The notes: generated from the sequence alone by a model not told the origin. Counted from the stretch's first letter, positions 1-7,668 are shown. The stretch is DNA of 39,301 nt from Ruminococcus difficilis (GCF_016680995.1 NZ_JAEQMG010000143.1:1-39301), one strand, 5' to 3'. Numbers and translations are program-made.

Positions 1-119
1 TCGTCCGTCATTCTATCCGTAACTTGTCTTGCTGTCCAACCATGATTTTTGATGTAACGCATAGCATCTTCAACGCCTTCTTTATATTCCTGATATGTAA
101 GATCATCTTCTGCTCTCAT
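1..119 (-). CDS. Start of a small gene coupled to the MuF toxin gene; possible immunity protein (partial)
   Basis: A minus-strand reading frame opens with ATG at 119-117 and runs off the left window edge after 39 complete codons. It starts MRAEDDLTYQEYKEGV and is charged, with no motif I recognise. A GAGGT ribosome site sits just upstream, inside the end of the toxin gene, whose stop lies only 5 bases before this ATG, so the two are almost certainly co-translated. Genes placed directly after polymorphic toxins often encode the matching immunity protein; that role is an inference from position only. It could equally be an ordinary structural or accessory phage protein. Confidence 0.6.
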   Translation of the reverse strand, partial: MRAEDDLTYQEYKEGVEDAMRYIKNHGWTARQVTDRMTD

Positions 120-124
120 GTTAC

Positions 125-1987
125 CTACCTCGTTCTTCCTGCCCATGGCTTGTTTTTATTTTTTTCTGCCTGCTTCTTCGCATTCGATACTGCATTTACC
201 TTGACATTTGGAAAGTTCTCTTTAAACTGCTGCATAACTCCTCGACAGCTTTCGCACATACAGCGTTCTGACAACAAGTTAAGTGTATGTTCTTTTCCAT
301 CTCCTGCAGCTGATGCTGCATATTCAAACAGTTTCGCTTCACTATCACCAAATCTGTCATGATTTCCCACAACCGTTGTTTTAAATTTAGGCGATTTTGT
401 TTGTAAAACAAGAGTTGTTTTGTCTCCTTTAAAATTGGTATATGCTGAATCTCCTTCTTCATCCAACTGACTATTTCCAAACTTTGTAACGCCGTCAAAT
501 TCCATAACTGCAATATTACCTTTTCTTTTTGCAGTTCCAGTGAAAAGCTCTGTCTTCGTCTGAAATGCTTTCTGATCCAGTTCGTAAATCTTGGATGGGG
601 ACATTTCACCGGAATCAACATCGTACAGTCTTACAACCGAATATCTATGCTGTAGTTCGTCCCACTTCTCAGGATCATTATACTTCATCTGCCTGAAATC
701 CGCAAGACTTCCGGCATCTTCTTTCAGCACTTCCTTGTACCGTTTGTACTGGTTCGAATCAATCTTTGCGTTTCGTATCATCTCCGGTGTATAGCGTGCG
801 TTCTGCTGTTTCGTGTTGGTCGCTACCTTGCCCAGTCCATCCTGATAGATTCGTTCACGCTGTTCCACAAGTCCCATTTTCTTGCTAAACTGCTTATACT
901 CGTTCAGCTGTCCCTGGTACTTTGCTTTTTCCAGCATGATGTCATCCTTGTCAGCTCCTGCCTCTTCTAACAGCCGAATCTTCTGACGCTGGGCACGCAT
1001 GGCGGTTTCCATCTTCCTCTGCTGCTGTGTCTGTTCGTAAGCATTGAGCTGCTTGCCGTTCCATTCTTTTGTCTGGGCTTCTCTTTTGTTCTGCTCTTCC
1101 AGCCAGTCATCCGGATAGAGACGTTCGGAAACGCCAGGAATGAACGGGTGGAACGTATGCCGGCAGTTGGCACCACACAATCCTGTGACGGTTCCGTATC
1201 CGCAGACCGTCCCTAATTCCTTCTTGCTGAACACCCTGCCCTGCCATGTCTGGTGATCTGGTCTTGCACATGGGTGCCAGGACACTTCAAAATACTCTGT
1301 ATCGAGTTTTTCTGCGTTGTGCTCACTGACCTGTGCCGTGATCTGGTTCACGCCCGTAAGGACGGCTCTGCGTGCTGCCACGTCTGCCCGGTTCGTATGC
1401 CCGGAAGCATAATCCACCACCCTCAGCCCGCTGTTCGTCATCTGGGTGACGACTTTCCGGATCGCCGAGTTGTAGTCTGTGCCGCCCGTCACAACGTCCT
1501 GGATGGCCGTGTCCACGTATTTCTGGTAGTACTCGGCAAATGGTGTGAATACCCGCTTCCCTGCCATCAGGACTGAAAATCCGTAGCTCTGTGCCATATT
1601 AACGAGCGTGTCTTTCGTCTGCTTCTTGGTCGCCTCTGTGAGCTGTTGCAGCCATTTGTTATCCTCCGGCGTCAGGAAATCATCATTGACCTGTTCATAG
1701 ATCTCCCGGTTGCGGACGTATTCCCATTCCGCTACCTTGTCATACATCTCAAACATTTCTGCCCAGGTTGCCCCCAGTGCTTCCTTGATGATCCGCTCCA
1801 CCTCTTCGCGGGACTTGCCCATCTCGATCAGACGGTTAATCTGGTAATCTGCCGTTGATGTGATCTCTCCGGTCTTTCTAATCCGGCGGATAACATCTTC
1901 CATGATACGCCTCTCGGCTTCCCTCCAGATCTTCTCAGCCTGCAGCCCCATCCGCTGCACATCCGGTGCGGTTCTCTCCTCTGCCAT
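125..1987 (-). CDS. Minor capsid protein (MuF / Phage_min_cap2 type) with C-terminal deaminase-like toxin domain
   Basis: 620 residues. The N-terminal two thirds match phage minor capsid protein 2 / SPP1 gp7-like head proteins: a helical head, then the region around WHPCARPDHQTWQGR with several Cys and His and the CGANCRHTFHPF signature near residues 225-285. After a Gln/Lys-rich coiled linker comes a separate domain from about residue 450. It carries D-S-E at 548-550 and C-x-C-x-x-C at 576-581 followed by RGVMQQFKENFPNV, the layout of zinc-dependent deaminase folds found in polymorphic toxins (BURPS668_1122 / Toxin-deaminase-like from memory). Such MuF-toxin fusions in temperate phages are a known class. 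The head part sits at the portal vertex; the tail may be delivered to competitors or host. Gene order portal-MuF is standard. Deaminase assignment is by motif only. Confidence 0.85.
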   Translation of the reverse strand: MAEERTAPDVQRMGLQAEKIWREAERRIMEDVIRRIRKTGEITSTADYQINRLIEMGKSREEVERIIKEALGATWAEMFEMYDKVAEWEYVRNREIYEQVNDDFLTPEDNKWLQQLTEATKKQTKDTLVNMAQSYGFSVLMAGKRVFTPFAEYYQKYVDTAIQDVVTGGTDYNSAIRKVVTQMTNSGLRVVDYASGHTNRADVAARRAVLTGVNQITAQVSEHNAEKLDTEYFEVSWHPCARPDHQTWQGRVFSKKELGTVCGYGTVTGLCGANCRHTFHPFIPGVSERLYPDDWLEEQNKREAQTKEWNGKQLNAYEQTQQQRKMETAMRAQRQKIRLLEEAGADKDDIMLEKAKYQGQLNEYKQFSKKMGLVEQRERIYQDGLGKVATNTKQQNARYTPEMIRNAKIDSNQYKRYKEVLKEDAGSLADFRQMKYNDPEKWDELQHRYSVVRLYDVDSGEMSPSKIYELDQKAFQTKTELFTGTAKRKGNIAVMEFDGVTKFGNSQLDEEGDSAYTNFKGDKTTLVLQTKSPKFKTTVVGNHDRFGDSEAKLFEYAASAAGDGKEHTLNLLSERCMCESCRGVMQQFKENFPNVKVNAVSNAKKQAEKNKNKPWAGRTR

Positions 1988-1991
1988 GACA

Positions 1992-3413
1992 TCACTCCAT
2001 CACGTTGTTCTGCACTGGCAGGTTCTTTCTGGCCTGTTCCAGTGTTTCGCCGAACCATTTTGCCCGGTACTCATCTACCCCCATGGCTCCCATGGAGACA
2101 TCCTGCCGGTCTCTCTGGCGTTCTGCCTCCTTATCCTCGATAATCGAATCATCGAAGTTGATTGTGACTTCTACGTCCTCTTTCAGTGGTTCACCGAGGG
2201 TAATACCAAGACGGATGATGATGCGGATCAGTTCTTCCAGGGCACTCTGCAGCACGATTTCATGCTTGCACAGACTCCGGTACATATCACTGTTTTCCGA
2301 AATCACCTGCGTTGCCGTTGCGACCGTACCTTTCTCGAACTTATAGCGTTCTGTTCCGAACCCGCATTTCATAGACAGATAATTCAGGTCATCATTCAAT
2401 GCCTTGCTGTGCTGCTCTGTGCGAAGCTCCATGTTGACCTCATAGATCGGGTTTGTGTCTTTCAAGGTTTCTTCCGGCAGGCTATAGAATACCGTGTCAT
2501 TCTCATCAAAGACCTTGTTGCCGTTCTCATCCGTCAGCATCTCCGGAGCCACAAAAATCCTCTTACGTCCAAGCCCGAACTCGTTGGCATAAGAATCATA
2601 TTCTGTGTCGATCTTCCGCAGTATGTCGATGCTGTTCGCAAAAAGACTGATACCCATTGGGTTCTCCTCGTCTTCCATATCGGCATTGTTGACCATGTTC
2701 AGCCTGTCGATCACAAATTGCGGCTCTGCTGATCCTGTCTCGATCTCTTCCGGAAGCCCGGCAAAGATTGGAACCTCCTGCCACTCTTCTTCGGTAAGCT
2801 CCTGCCCGCAGGTCGAACCTGCCGTCACCAGCAGTACGGTATTTTCAATGCGGTAATTTCCATCCCCGCCGACCTTGTGATGCTGCAAGTGCAGATATCT
2901 CTTTGTGCAATAGGTTTTCGGAAATGCAAATATTACTTCCTGAATCTTTCCGTTTTCCCAACTGACCGGGAAGATATTTTTTGCAGTCACATAATTGATC
3001 TTGATTCTTCCGCCGGTCACTTCGCCCAGCAGACCGCTCTGCAAGTCCTCGATACACGGAACATAGGCAACGGTTCCAGAGCACGCCTTTCGTTCCTGGT
3101 ATTCATTTCCAAGTGTGTCAAAATGGTTGTCCTGCAAGATCTGACGAACAAATGCATCCGTTCTCTGGTCATCCAGTACGATCGTCACACGTTCGTTCAG
3201 CAGCAGATCTGCCATATCCTCACAGACTTTCTTCGCCATGCCGAGGCTGTGACGCTTGCATCTGCTATAGCATCCCCTGCCGGTATACACACGGTAGAAA
3301 GTGAACCGTTTCACATTTCCGTTGTACCAGCTCTCCCACTCCGCTATTTTTCCGTAAAAAGAAGAAGGGAGCGTATTGATTCCCTTCTTTCGAAAATATT
3401 GAAAAATATTCAA
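1992..3413 (-). CDS. Phage portal protein (SPP1 gp6-like)
   Basis: 473 residues from a TTG start at 3413-3411. The open frame extends further upstream to 3500, but only the TTG has a ribosome site (AGGGAGG, about 8 bases away), and it overlaps the terminase stop as TTGA, which indicates coupled translation. The protein forms the dodecameric ring at the capsid vertex through which DNA is packaged. Features of the SPP1-gp6 family are seen: an N-terminal segment rich in aromatics, a central acidic segment NNADMEDEENPMG and a C-terminal helical part with GTERYKFEKGTVATATQVISENSDMYRS, typical of this family. Length is normal. It lies between terminase and minor capsid gene, the standard place. Confidence 0.9.
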   Translation of the reverse strand: MNIFQYFRKKGINTLPSSFYGKIAEWESWYNGNVKRFTFYRVYTGRGCYSRCKRHSLGMAKKVCEDMADLLLNERVTIVLDDQRTDAFVRQILQDNHFDTLGNEYQERKACSGTVAYVPCIEDLQSGLLGEVTGGRIKINYVTAKNIFPVSWENGKIQEVIFAFPKTYCTKRYLHLQHHKVGGDGNYRIENTVLLVTAGSTCGQELTEEEWQEVPIFAGLPEEIETGSAEPQFVIDRLNMVNNADMEDEENPMGISLFANSIDILRKIDTEYDSYANEFGLGRKRIFVAPEMLTDENGNKVFDENDTVFYSLPEETLKDTNPIYEVNMELRTEQHSKALNDDLNYLSMKCGFGTERYKFEKGTVATATQVISENSDMYRSLCKHEIVLQSALEELIRIIIRLGITLGEPLKEDVEVTINFDDSIIEDKEAERQRDRQDVSMGAMGVDEYRAKWFGETLEQARKNLPVQNNVME

Positions 3414-4762
3414 TTTCTGTCCTCCCTTTCTTCCTTTGGCAGGAACCGCTTCACCCTGTTCCAGAGCCCCATGACCAGATACCTCAGGGCATCGAGGCAA
3501 TGGTCGTGCTCTTTTACCGGTACTTCTCTGCCCTTATCTAATAGTTTCCTGTCGTATTCGTATAAGCCAAATTCTTCGATCAGGTGCTTCTGATCCGGCG
3601 ATATCCGAAGAATCCCATAGGTCAGCAGTTTCTGAACCCTGGCAATCCCAAGTGCGACCTCGTTCTGTGCATCCTTGAAATGTATGGTCAGGCCTCTCTG
3701 TCGGCAGGTTCTCTTGATTTCTTCCTGCAGTCCCCGTGCCGATGGGTCTAAGTACAGGTAGAAGATGTTGCAACCATATGCCTCTTGCAGGGATTCCACG
3801 AAGTCTGCAAAATCAGCCGCATATTCTGATGGTGATTTCTGCTTTCCGGTTTCCCTGCCCGAATGGTAGTACTCCTGTAAGCCATCCAGACGGCACTGAT
3901 ATTCGTTGATACCGCAGGCCTGATAGGTCGTTGCGTTCTGCTGTCCGTAGTCTGCCCCGATGCCGATCAGGTTATATTTCTGTCCTTCTTCCGGCCTGCC
4001 TTTGTGCCGTCCGGAAAACATATAATAAATCAGTTCATCAACGCCGATACACTCTCCCAGCCATACCCAGCTGTATTGTTTTTTATCCAGACGCATCATG
4101 GTCTCGGCAGTCTCGATCAGGTCACGCCCCAGCCATTCTTCCGGTACATCCCTGTAATCTGTGTGGATGTGGATGCAGTCCGGGCGTTCTTCCATCTTCT
4201 TCAGCCATTCCATGATCGGGGCATTCGGGTTCTTGGGCGGATTGAACAGGTAGATCATCTGAAACCCGGAACTATTGCCGCGGATGAACGTTGCTTCAAT
4301 GTTCTGCAGTTCATCTTCTCCTTCACCGTCCTCAAAAAACTCTGTCAGCTCGTCCAGGATGACCAGTTTGATCGGCTTGTCCTCATCAATGATACCTTTG
4401 GTATCGTCAATGCCATCTGATCCGGAAAAGTATATGCTCGAACCGTTCTTCCGGTAGCTAATCTCCATCGGTGACTTTGTGATCCGGAAGCGGTTCTTTG
4501 GTATCTGCAGCCTGCCAATTCCACGGAGCATCTCTTTATACACTGTTTTTCTCAGCTTATTGTGATGCTTACGCAGCACCACCACAGATCCGTGGCTGTC
4601 CGCTATGATCTGATAGTTGGCACGGATTGCCACAAAACTGGACTTTGTGCCGGCCCGCCCCGATGTCAGGATAATGTGCCTGTACTTCCTGTTATTGAAC
4701 ACCGGCAGATACTTCGGGATCACAATATCAGATATCCGTACCTGTTTCTTTTGGTGCATCAT
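3410..4762 (-). CDS. Terminase large subunit (PBSX family)
   Basis: 450 residues. This is the ATPase/nuclease motor that drives DNA into the prohead and cuts it. A Walker A-like loop SGRAGTKSS is at residues 34-42, a Walker B segment LVILDE near 133-138, and the RNase H-like nuclease acid residues appear as GIGADYG (Asp271) and YLYLDPSARG (Asp339), with a final HDHCLDALRY motif. Length and order fit the PBSX-type TerL. The ATG at 4762 has GGAG 9 bases upstream; it overlaps the end of the small subunit gene by 35 bases, and its stop overlaps the portal start. All key residues are present, so it should be active. Confidence 0.95.
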   Translation of the reverse strand: MMHQKKQVRISDIVIPKYLPVFNNRKYRHIILTSGRAGTKSSFVAIRANYQIIADSHGSVVVLRKHHNKLRKTVYKEMLRGIGRLQIPKNRFRITKSPMEISYRKNGSSIYFSGSDGIDDTKGIIDEDKPIKLVILDELTEFFEDGEGEDELQNIEATFIRGNSSGFQMIYLFNPPKNPNAPIMEWLKKMEERPDCIHIHTDYRDVPEEWLGRDLIETAETMMRLDKKQYSWVWLGECIGVDELIYYMFSGRHKGRPEEGQKYNLIGIGADYGQQNATTYQACGINEYQCRLDGLQEYYHSGRETGKQKSPSEYAADFADFVESLQEAYGCNIFYLYLDPSARGLQEEIKRTCRQRGLTIHFKDAQNEVALGIARVQKLLTYGILRISPDQKHLIEEFGLYEYDRKLLDKGREVPVKEHDHCLDALRYLVMGLWNRVKRFLPKEEREDRN

Positions 4763-5447
4763 TGATAATCTCCACCCCGTCTTCCTGGTTTTCGTTTCCG
4801 TTTTCCCTGCCGATCTTGTCTGCCTGTGCCTTTAACTGCTGGATACGTGCCTTTTGTTCCTCACTGGCCGCCTCCCAGTTTTTATGCAGCATCTCGTCAT
4901 ACTGCTTGATCATGTTCCTCAGCTCGCCCTGTGCCCTTGCCTGGGCTTTCAGGAACTCATTCTGCTTGTCCCATGCCTGTTGTACTTCCCATTTCTCTCC
5001 AAAAACGTTTCCTTCTTTGTTTTCTATTTTTTCGATCGTCTTGTCCTGCTGATCCTTCACGTAGGCAATACGCTGTGCACGTATAATGGCAGCGTATGCG
5101 ATCTGAATCTGATGCCATAGAAGATCCAGCGGGTCAGCCTGTTCAATCGCCGAGAAGATTTCCTGTGTTTCCTCCGGCAGGTATTTCCGGAAGAATCCAT
5201 ACTTCTCAGCATTCTTATTCCCAGGCGGCCCGGTCGCATTTCTGTTCCCCGGCTGACCGCCTTTTTTTCTCTTTTTCGAACGTTCGCTTTTTATATCCGA
5301 ACGCTCGTTTTCCCATTTGTGCGTGCATTTCCATCTTCGGACTGTCCCTTCCGGGATATTTAGTTGACTTGCAATCTCAACTAATTTCTGTCCCTGCAAA
5401 TACATCTGTTTTGCTTGTTCTATTCGTTTATCCGGTGCTCTTGCCAA
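4728..5447 (-). CDS. Terminase small subunit
   Basis: 239 residues starting at a TTG (5447-5445) preceded by a GAGGTGG ribosome site. The N-terminus is a helix-turn-helix (EIASQLNIPEGTVRRWKCTHKW, residues about 24-45) that recognises the packaging site. It is followed by the Gly/Asn-rich signature KKGGQPGNRNATGPPGNKNAEKYG typical of PBSX-type small terminase subunits, then a helical oligomerisation region and a coiled, Gln/Lys-rich C-terminus. It is the first gene of the packaging operon, directly downstream of the terminator at 5484-5513 on the same strand. Confidence 0.92.
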   Translation of the reverse strand: MARAPDKRIEQAKQMYLQGQKLVEIASQLNIPEGTVRRWKCTHKWENERSDIKSERSKKRKKGGQPGNRNATGPPGNKNAEKYGFFRKYLPEETQEIFSAIEQADPLDLLWHQIQIAYAAIIRAQRIAYVKDQQDKTIEKIENKEGNVFGEKWEVQQAWDKQNEFLKAQARAQGELRNMIKQYDEMLHKNWEAASEEQKARIQQLKAQADKIGRENGNENQEDGVEIINDAPKETGTDI

Positions 5448-5483
5448 GCCTCACCACCTCTTATTCGTCGTTTTGTAAGTACA

Positions 5484-5513
5484 CAAAAAGACACCCGGCA
5501 CTGCCAGATGTCT
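5484..5513 (-). terminator. Intrinsic terminator between the tRNA-like RNA and the packaging operon
   Basis: Read on the minus strand, AGACA-T-CTGGC pairs across AGT with GCCGG-G-TGTCT to give an 11-pair stem, followed directly by TTTTTGTG. It ends the small RNA unit that starts at 5712 and stands 37 bases before the terminase small subunit start. Late genes would therefore need read-through, antitermination or another promoter. Confidence 0.75.
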
Positions 5514-5573
5514 TCTTGCGGAAAATGTAGTATTCTTTTGAGAAAGGATTCTTATATGTCCCCATCAGGGAAA

Positions 5574-5648
5574 TCGGAACAGAAGGACTCGAACCTTCGT
5601 CCATCTTACAGACCGTGTCTGGTGCTCTCGCCGCTGAGCTATGTTCCG
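5574..5648 (-). tRNA. tRNA-like gene with an abnormal anticodon arm
   Basis: The minus strand folds as a tRNA: a 7-pair acceptor stem (CGGAACA / TGTTCCG, discriminator A), TA at positions 8-9, a D-arm GCTC-AGCGGCGA-GAGC, and a perfect T-arm GAAGG-TTCGAGT-CCTTC. The segment between A26 and the T-stem is 24 bases instead of 21-22 and does not form a normal 5-pair stem with a 7-base loop; the best local pairing is CAGA-CACGG-TCTG. No anticodon can be assigned with confidence (a GTA triplet after a T is one candidate). It is either a degenerate phage tRNA or a tRNA mimic. It has its own promoter and terminator. Confidence 0.6.
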
Positions 5649-5650
5649 AT

Positions 5651-5677
5651 GCTGCCGGGCTGTTGAGACCCGGCAGC
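5651..5677 (-). promoter_or_regulatory. Perfect 9-bp hairpin just 5' of the tRNA-like RNA
   Basis: GCTGCCGGG and CCCGGCAGC are separated by 9 bases. The stem lies in the primary transcript between the promoter and the tRNA-like part, so it may guide 5' processing or stabilise the leader. Confidence 0.6.
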
Positions 5678-5683
5678 TGTTAA

Positions 5684-5712
5684 AATATACAATACAGAGG
5701 TAAATGTAACAA
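5684..5712 (-). promoter_or_regulatory. Promoter of the tRNA-like RNA unit (possible late promoter)
   Basis: TTGTTA (5712-5707), 17-base spacer, TATATT (5689-5684) on the minus strand. The layout promoter, short structured RNA, terminator, late genes resembles late promoters controlled by antitermination or by the regulator gene just upstream (5799-6197). 5713-5798 holds no gene I can see. Confidence 0.5.
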
Positions 5713-5798
5713 CCATGTCAGCATCAGTTTTTCAACCAACCGATGATACCATTAAATCACGAAAGTACCCCCTCTTAGTTACCCACTTTTAAAAATTT

Positions 5799-6197
5799 TT
5801 ATCTTTTTTGTGCCAGAAGAAAGAAAAAGTATCTTCTCGCCTCATAAAATTTTCTACGCCCCATCGGCACATCCATGTATTCATACGGCACACCAGACGT
5901 CACATTCTTCAGAATCCACGGATATATTTCTGCATCCGCTTCCATCGCCGTCTGCTCGATCAGCTCCGTGTCACGCTTAAGCTGTGCGATCCGCAACGCC
6001 TTTTTCTCCGTTGGGTTGCTGCTCGACGTTCCTCTCGGCATCCCGTCCTGACTAAAACCGTCTATGCCATAGTTCCTGTCAATCTCCTGCTTTTTCTGCC
6101 AGTATTGCAAACAGAAGTATTTCAGCTCATTGTATTTATCTCTTGAGATATTATGATCGCTCAGCTTCATATCTCGCTTTCTGATCTCCACCGGCAT
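5799..6197 (-). CDS. Putative phage late-gene regulator (RinA/ArpU-like)
   Basis: 132 residues, basic C-terminus. The pattern of an N-terminal helix with KYFCLQYWQKKQEIDRNYG, a middle segment with repeated charged helices, and a C-terminal VPMGRRKFYEARRYFFFLLAQKR resembles small phage transcription activators that sit immediately before the terminase genes and end in a recognition helix of the type FY..RR.FF.LL. It is the last gene before the RNA unit and packaging operon, the usual place for late control. I see no catalytic motif. Start chosen at 6197 with an AGGGG site; an internal Met at residue 10 is an alternative. Function is inferred from position and C-terminal pattern. Confidence 0.6.
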   Translation of the reverse strand: MPVEIRKRDMKLSDHNISRDKYNELKYFCLQYWQKKQEIDRNYGIDGFSQDGMPRGTSSSNPTEKKALRIAQLKRDTELIEQTAMEADAEIYPWILKNVTSGVPYEYMDVPMGRRKFYEARRYFFFLLAQKR

Positions 6198-6215
6198 CGC
6201 CTCCCCTCGTATGTA

Positions 6216-6389
6216 TCACAGTTTCCACTTTCTTCCGGTGTGCTTGTCAGTGATTTCCGTCACTTTGATCCCCTGCACACTCACAACCGTATTCAACGCA
6301 TCAAATATCTTTCTGATGTGCTTCGGCATCTTATCCGCCTTTCGCACGGCTCTGTCTGCTGTCGGATCACGGTATCCTTCATGATTCAT
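6216..6389 (-). CDS. Small conserved phage protein, unknown function
   Basis: 57 residues from the ATG at 6389 (GGAG 8 bases upstream; an in-frame ATG two codons earlier is too close to it). The sequence begins MNHEGYRDPTADRAVRKADK and ends TGRKWKL. Proteins with this NEGYxDPTAD opening are frequent in Firmicutes phages next to replication or late-control genes, but no role is known to me. It overlaps the end of the zinc-ribbon gene upstream. The open frame extends further 5', but that part lacks a ribosome site. Confidence 0.65.
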   Translation of the reverse strand: MNHEGYRDPTADRAVRKADKMPKHIRKIFDALNTVVSVQGIKVTEITDKHTGRKWKL

Positions 6390-6543
6390 CCACATCACTC
6401 CAATCTTGCATTTGTCCGCACCACGGGCAATACGGCAGATACTTTTGCACCTCATCGCCGCAGTTTCGGCACTCGTAGGCTGTTCCACCAAACACGCTCA
6501 GTACAGCCTGCGGTTTCTTCGGTGTTCTGCTTTCATCGCTCAT
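6379..6543 (-). CDS. Small zinc-ribbon protein
   Basis: 54 residues, starting MSDESRTPKKPQAV at 6543 with an AAAGGGG-type site upstream. Two CxxC pairs (YECRNCGDEV and LPYCPWCGQM) make a classic zinc ribbon, so the protein should bind one zinc ion. The rest is short and acidic. Such mini zinc ribbons are common in phage accessory regions; partners and target are unknown. It lies in a run of closely packed minus-strand genes and overlaps the next gene by 11 bases. Confidence 0.7.
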   Translation of the reverse strand: MSDESRTPKKPQAVLSVFGGTAYECRNCGDEVQKYLPYCPWCGQMQDWSDVDES

Positions 6544-6589
6544 CTTCCCGCCCCTTTCGATCTCCTGTGCCCTGCGTGGCGGGCACTGA

Positions 6590-7327
6590 TTATTTGATTG
6601 CTTTCGCTCCGATGACGCAAGCCGGGGCGAAGCGAATGCTGCCCGCTGCACTGATGTAGTCGACGTCGCCGGACGCGGCCACATTCCACGTATTGGCCGC
6701 GTAGCCTCTGTGAGCAGATCTTGTCCAGTGCCACTCTGTCTCCTGCTCCGGATTGACTTTCACGCAGTCGCGTTCTGATCTGAACCGCTGATACTTCTTT
6801 TCTTTGTCCTTCATTTCTTCCACGGACAGAAGGAAGAACGTGTCCAGTGTTTCCTGTCTGCCGTCATTTTCTTTCAGCACTGGAACCAGCATCTTTCTGA
6901 ACCCTTCTTCAAATCTTTCTTTGAACGCAATGCTGTTCATGTAACTTCTGATACTCGACTTTTCCCACTTGTTGCAGTTGCCTTCATTGAATGGCATTTC
7001 GTCAAATAACAGATCTGCGAACTGAAGTGTCATTGTGTGCATGTCTTTGTTTGCTGCTTTGTCTTTATCGTAATCCAGAATGTTCAGTACCGCTTCTCCA
7101 ATTCCTTCGACCTGGACTGTGATCTGTCCATCTTCTCCGAATGTTTCTCTTGCCTTACCTGCTGCCAGGATCTCCTCGATCTGCTCCCATGTGTACTCTG
7201 TTTCTCTGATTGTTCTTGCTTTCATTGTCTGTTCTCCTTTTCTGGTCAATACTCTTTCTTTGCATACCGGACATACCATTCTTCCCTCCGGTATGATTTC
7301 GCCACACATCACGCATCTGTCTTCCAT
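6590..7327 (-). CDS. Zinc-ribbon / DUF6273 fusion with an internal start
   Basis: 245 residues. Residues 1-34 are a tiny zinc ribbon (CVMCGEIIPEG...CPVCKE). The rest resembles DUF6273: WEKSSIRSYMN, DTFFLLSVEE, HWTRSAHRGY, and the closing SGDVDYISAAGSIRFAPACVI. DUF6273 domains occur in many Firmicutes phage and surface proteins; their biochemical role is unknown to me. A second, stronger ribosome site (AAAAGGAG, 8 bases) precedes the internal ATG at 7225, so the shorter 211-residue form is probably the main product and the zinc ribbon may be an in-frame fusion of a once separate gene. The upstream ATG at 7327 also has GGAG nearby. Confidence 0.75.
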   Translation of the reverse strand: MEDRCVMCGEIIPEGRMVCPVCKERVLTRKGEQTMKARTIRETEYTWEQIEEILAAGKARETFGEDGQITVQVEGIGEAVLNILDYDKDKAANKDMHTMTLQFADLLFDEMPFNEGNCNKWEKSSIRSYMNSIAFKERFEEGFRKMLVPVLKENDGRQETLDTFFLLSVEEMKDKEKKYQRFRSERDCVKVNPEQETEWHWTRSAHRGYAANTWNVAASGDVDYISAAGSIRFAPACVIGAKAIK

Positions 7328-7336
7328 CGTTGTCTC

Positions 7337-7399
7337 CTAATCGAACGGAAGCTCTTCTTCGATTCCGTCCGGTATGTTCATAAAGCCGTCTGCTCCTGG
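7337..7399 (-). pseudogene. Relic of an SSB C-terminal tail
   Basis: The minus strand reads ADGFMNIPDGIEEELPFD then a stop. This matches the end of the prophage's own SSB (DDGFMRIPDDIDDEELPFN, 12011-12424), including the acidic tip that binds partner proteins. The frame is closed a few codons upstream by a stop and overlaps the end of a different small gene. It is most simply a leftover of a deleted second ssb copy. Confidence 0.65.
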
Positions 7400-7485
7400 A
7401 ATCGTTTAGCCGCCTCAGCATCCACTGCACGCTCCAGATGGTTATAATGTGCCCGCCGTTTGGCGTTCTTCTCAGCTGCTTTCAT
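7378..7485 (-). CDS. Very small basic protein, unknown
   Basis: 35 residues, MKAAEKNAKRRAHYNHLERAVDAEAAKRFQEQTAL, predicted as one long amphipathic helix. The ATG at 7485 overlaps the end of the previous gene's ribosome region and is poorly spaced from GGGG, so the start is uncertain. It continues the close packing of the minus-strand cluster and its end overlaps the ssb relic in another frame. No family is recognised; it may be a real phage microprotein or the surviving head of a gene fused to the relic. Confidence 0.45.
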   Translation of the reverse strand: MKAAEKNAKRRAHYNHLERAVDAEAAKRFQEQTAL

Positions 7486-7488
7486 CCT

Positions 7489-7665
7489 TCATCTTCTCGC
7501 CCCTTTCATGAACGCCTCAACCATGGCTTTTTTCCAGCTTCTTTCGTATTGTCCACAGCAGTATGTGTTCACTGTAACATCTCTGAACTCTTCACTCTTC
7601 GGGCACACACAGACCCCTCTGCTGCCGTGGTATCTGCATGTGTCACACGTTCTGTCGTAATTCAT
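7489..7665 (-). CDS. Small cysteine-rich phage protein
   Basis: 58 residues starting MNYDRTCDTCRYHGSRGVCVCPKSEEF and ending MKGARR. Seven Cys in the first 40 residues, including CDTCRYHG and CCGQYERSWKKA, form a pattern of small zinc-binding phage proteins that is often seen in Lachnospiraceae prophages. A good AAGGGGAAATAAAA ribosome region precedes the ATG. It follows the 127-residue gene with almost no gap. No activity can be assigned. Confidence 0.65.
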   Translation of the reverse strand: MNYDRTCDTCRYHGSRGVCVCPKSEEFRDVTVNTYCCGQYERSWKKAMVEAFMKGARR

Positions 7666-7668
7666 TTT

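Noticed and set aside
7155..7430. 91-residue Arg-rich frame overlapping the DUF6273 gene start
   Set aside because: Composition typical of a shadow frame, and the small genes in other frames explain the region.
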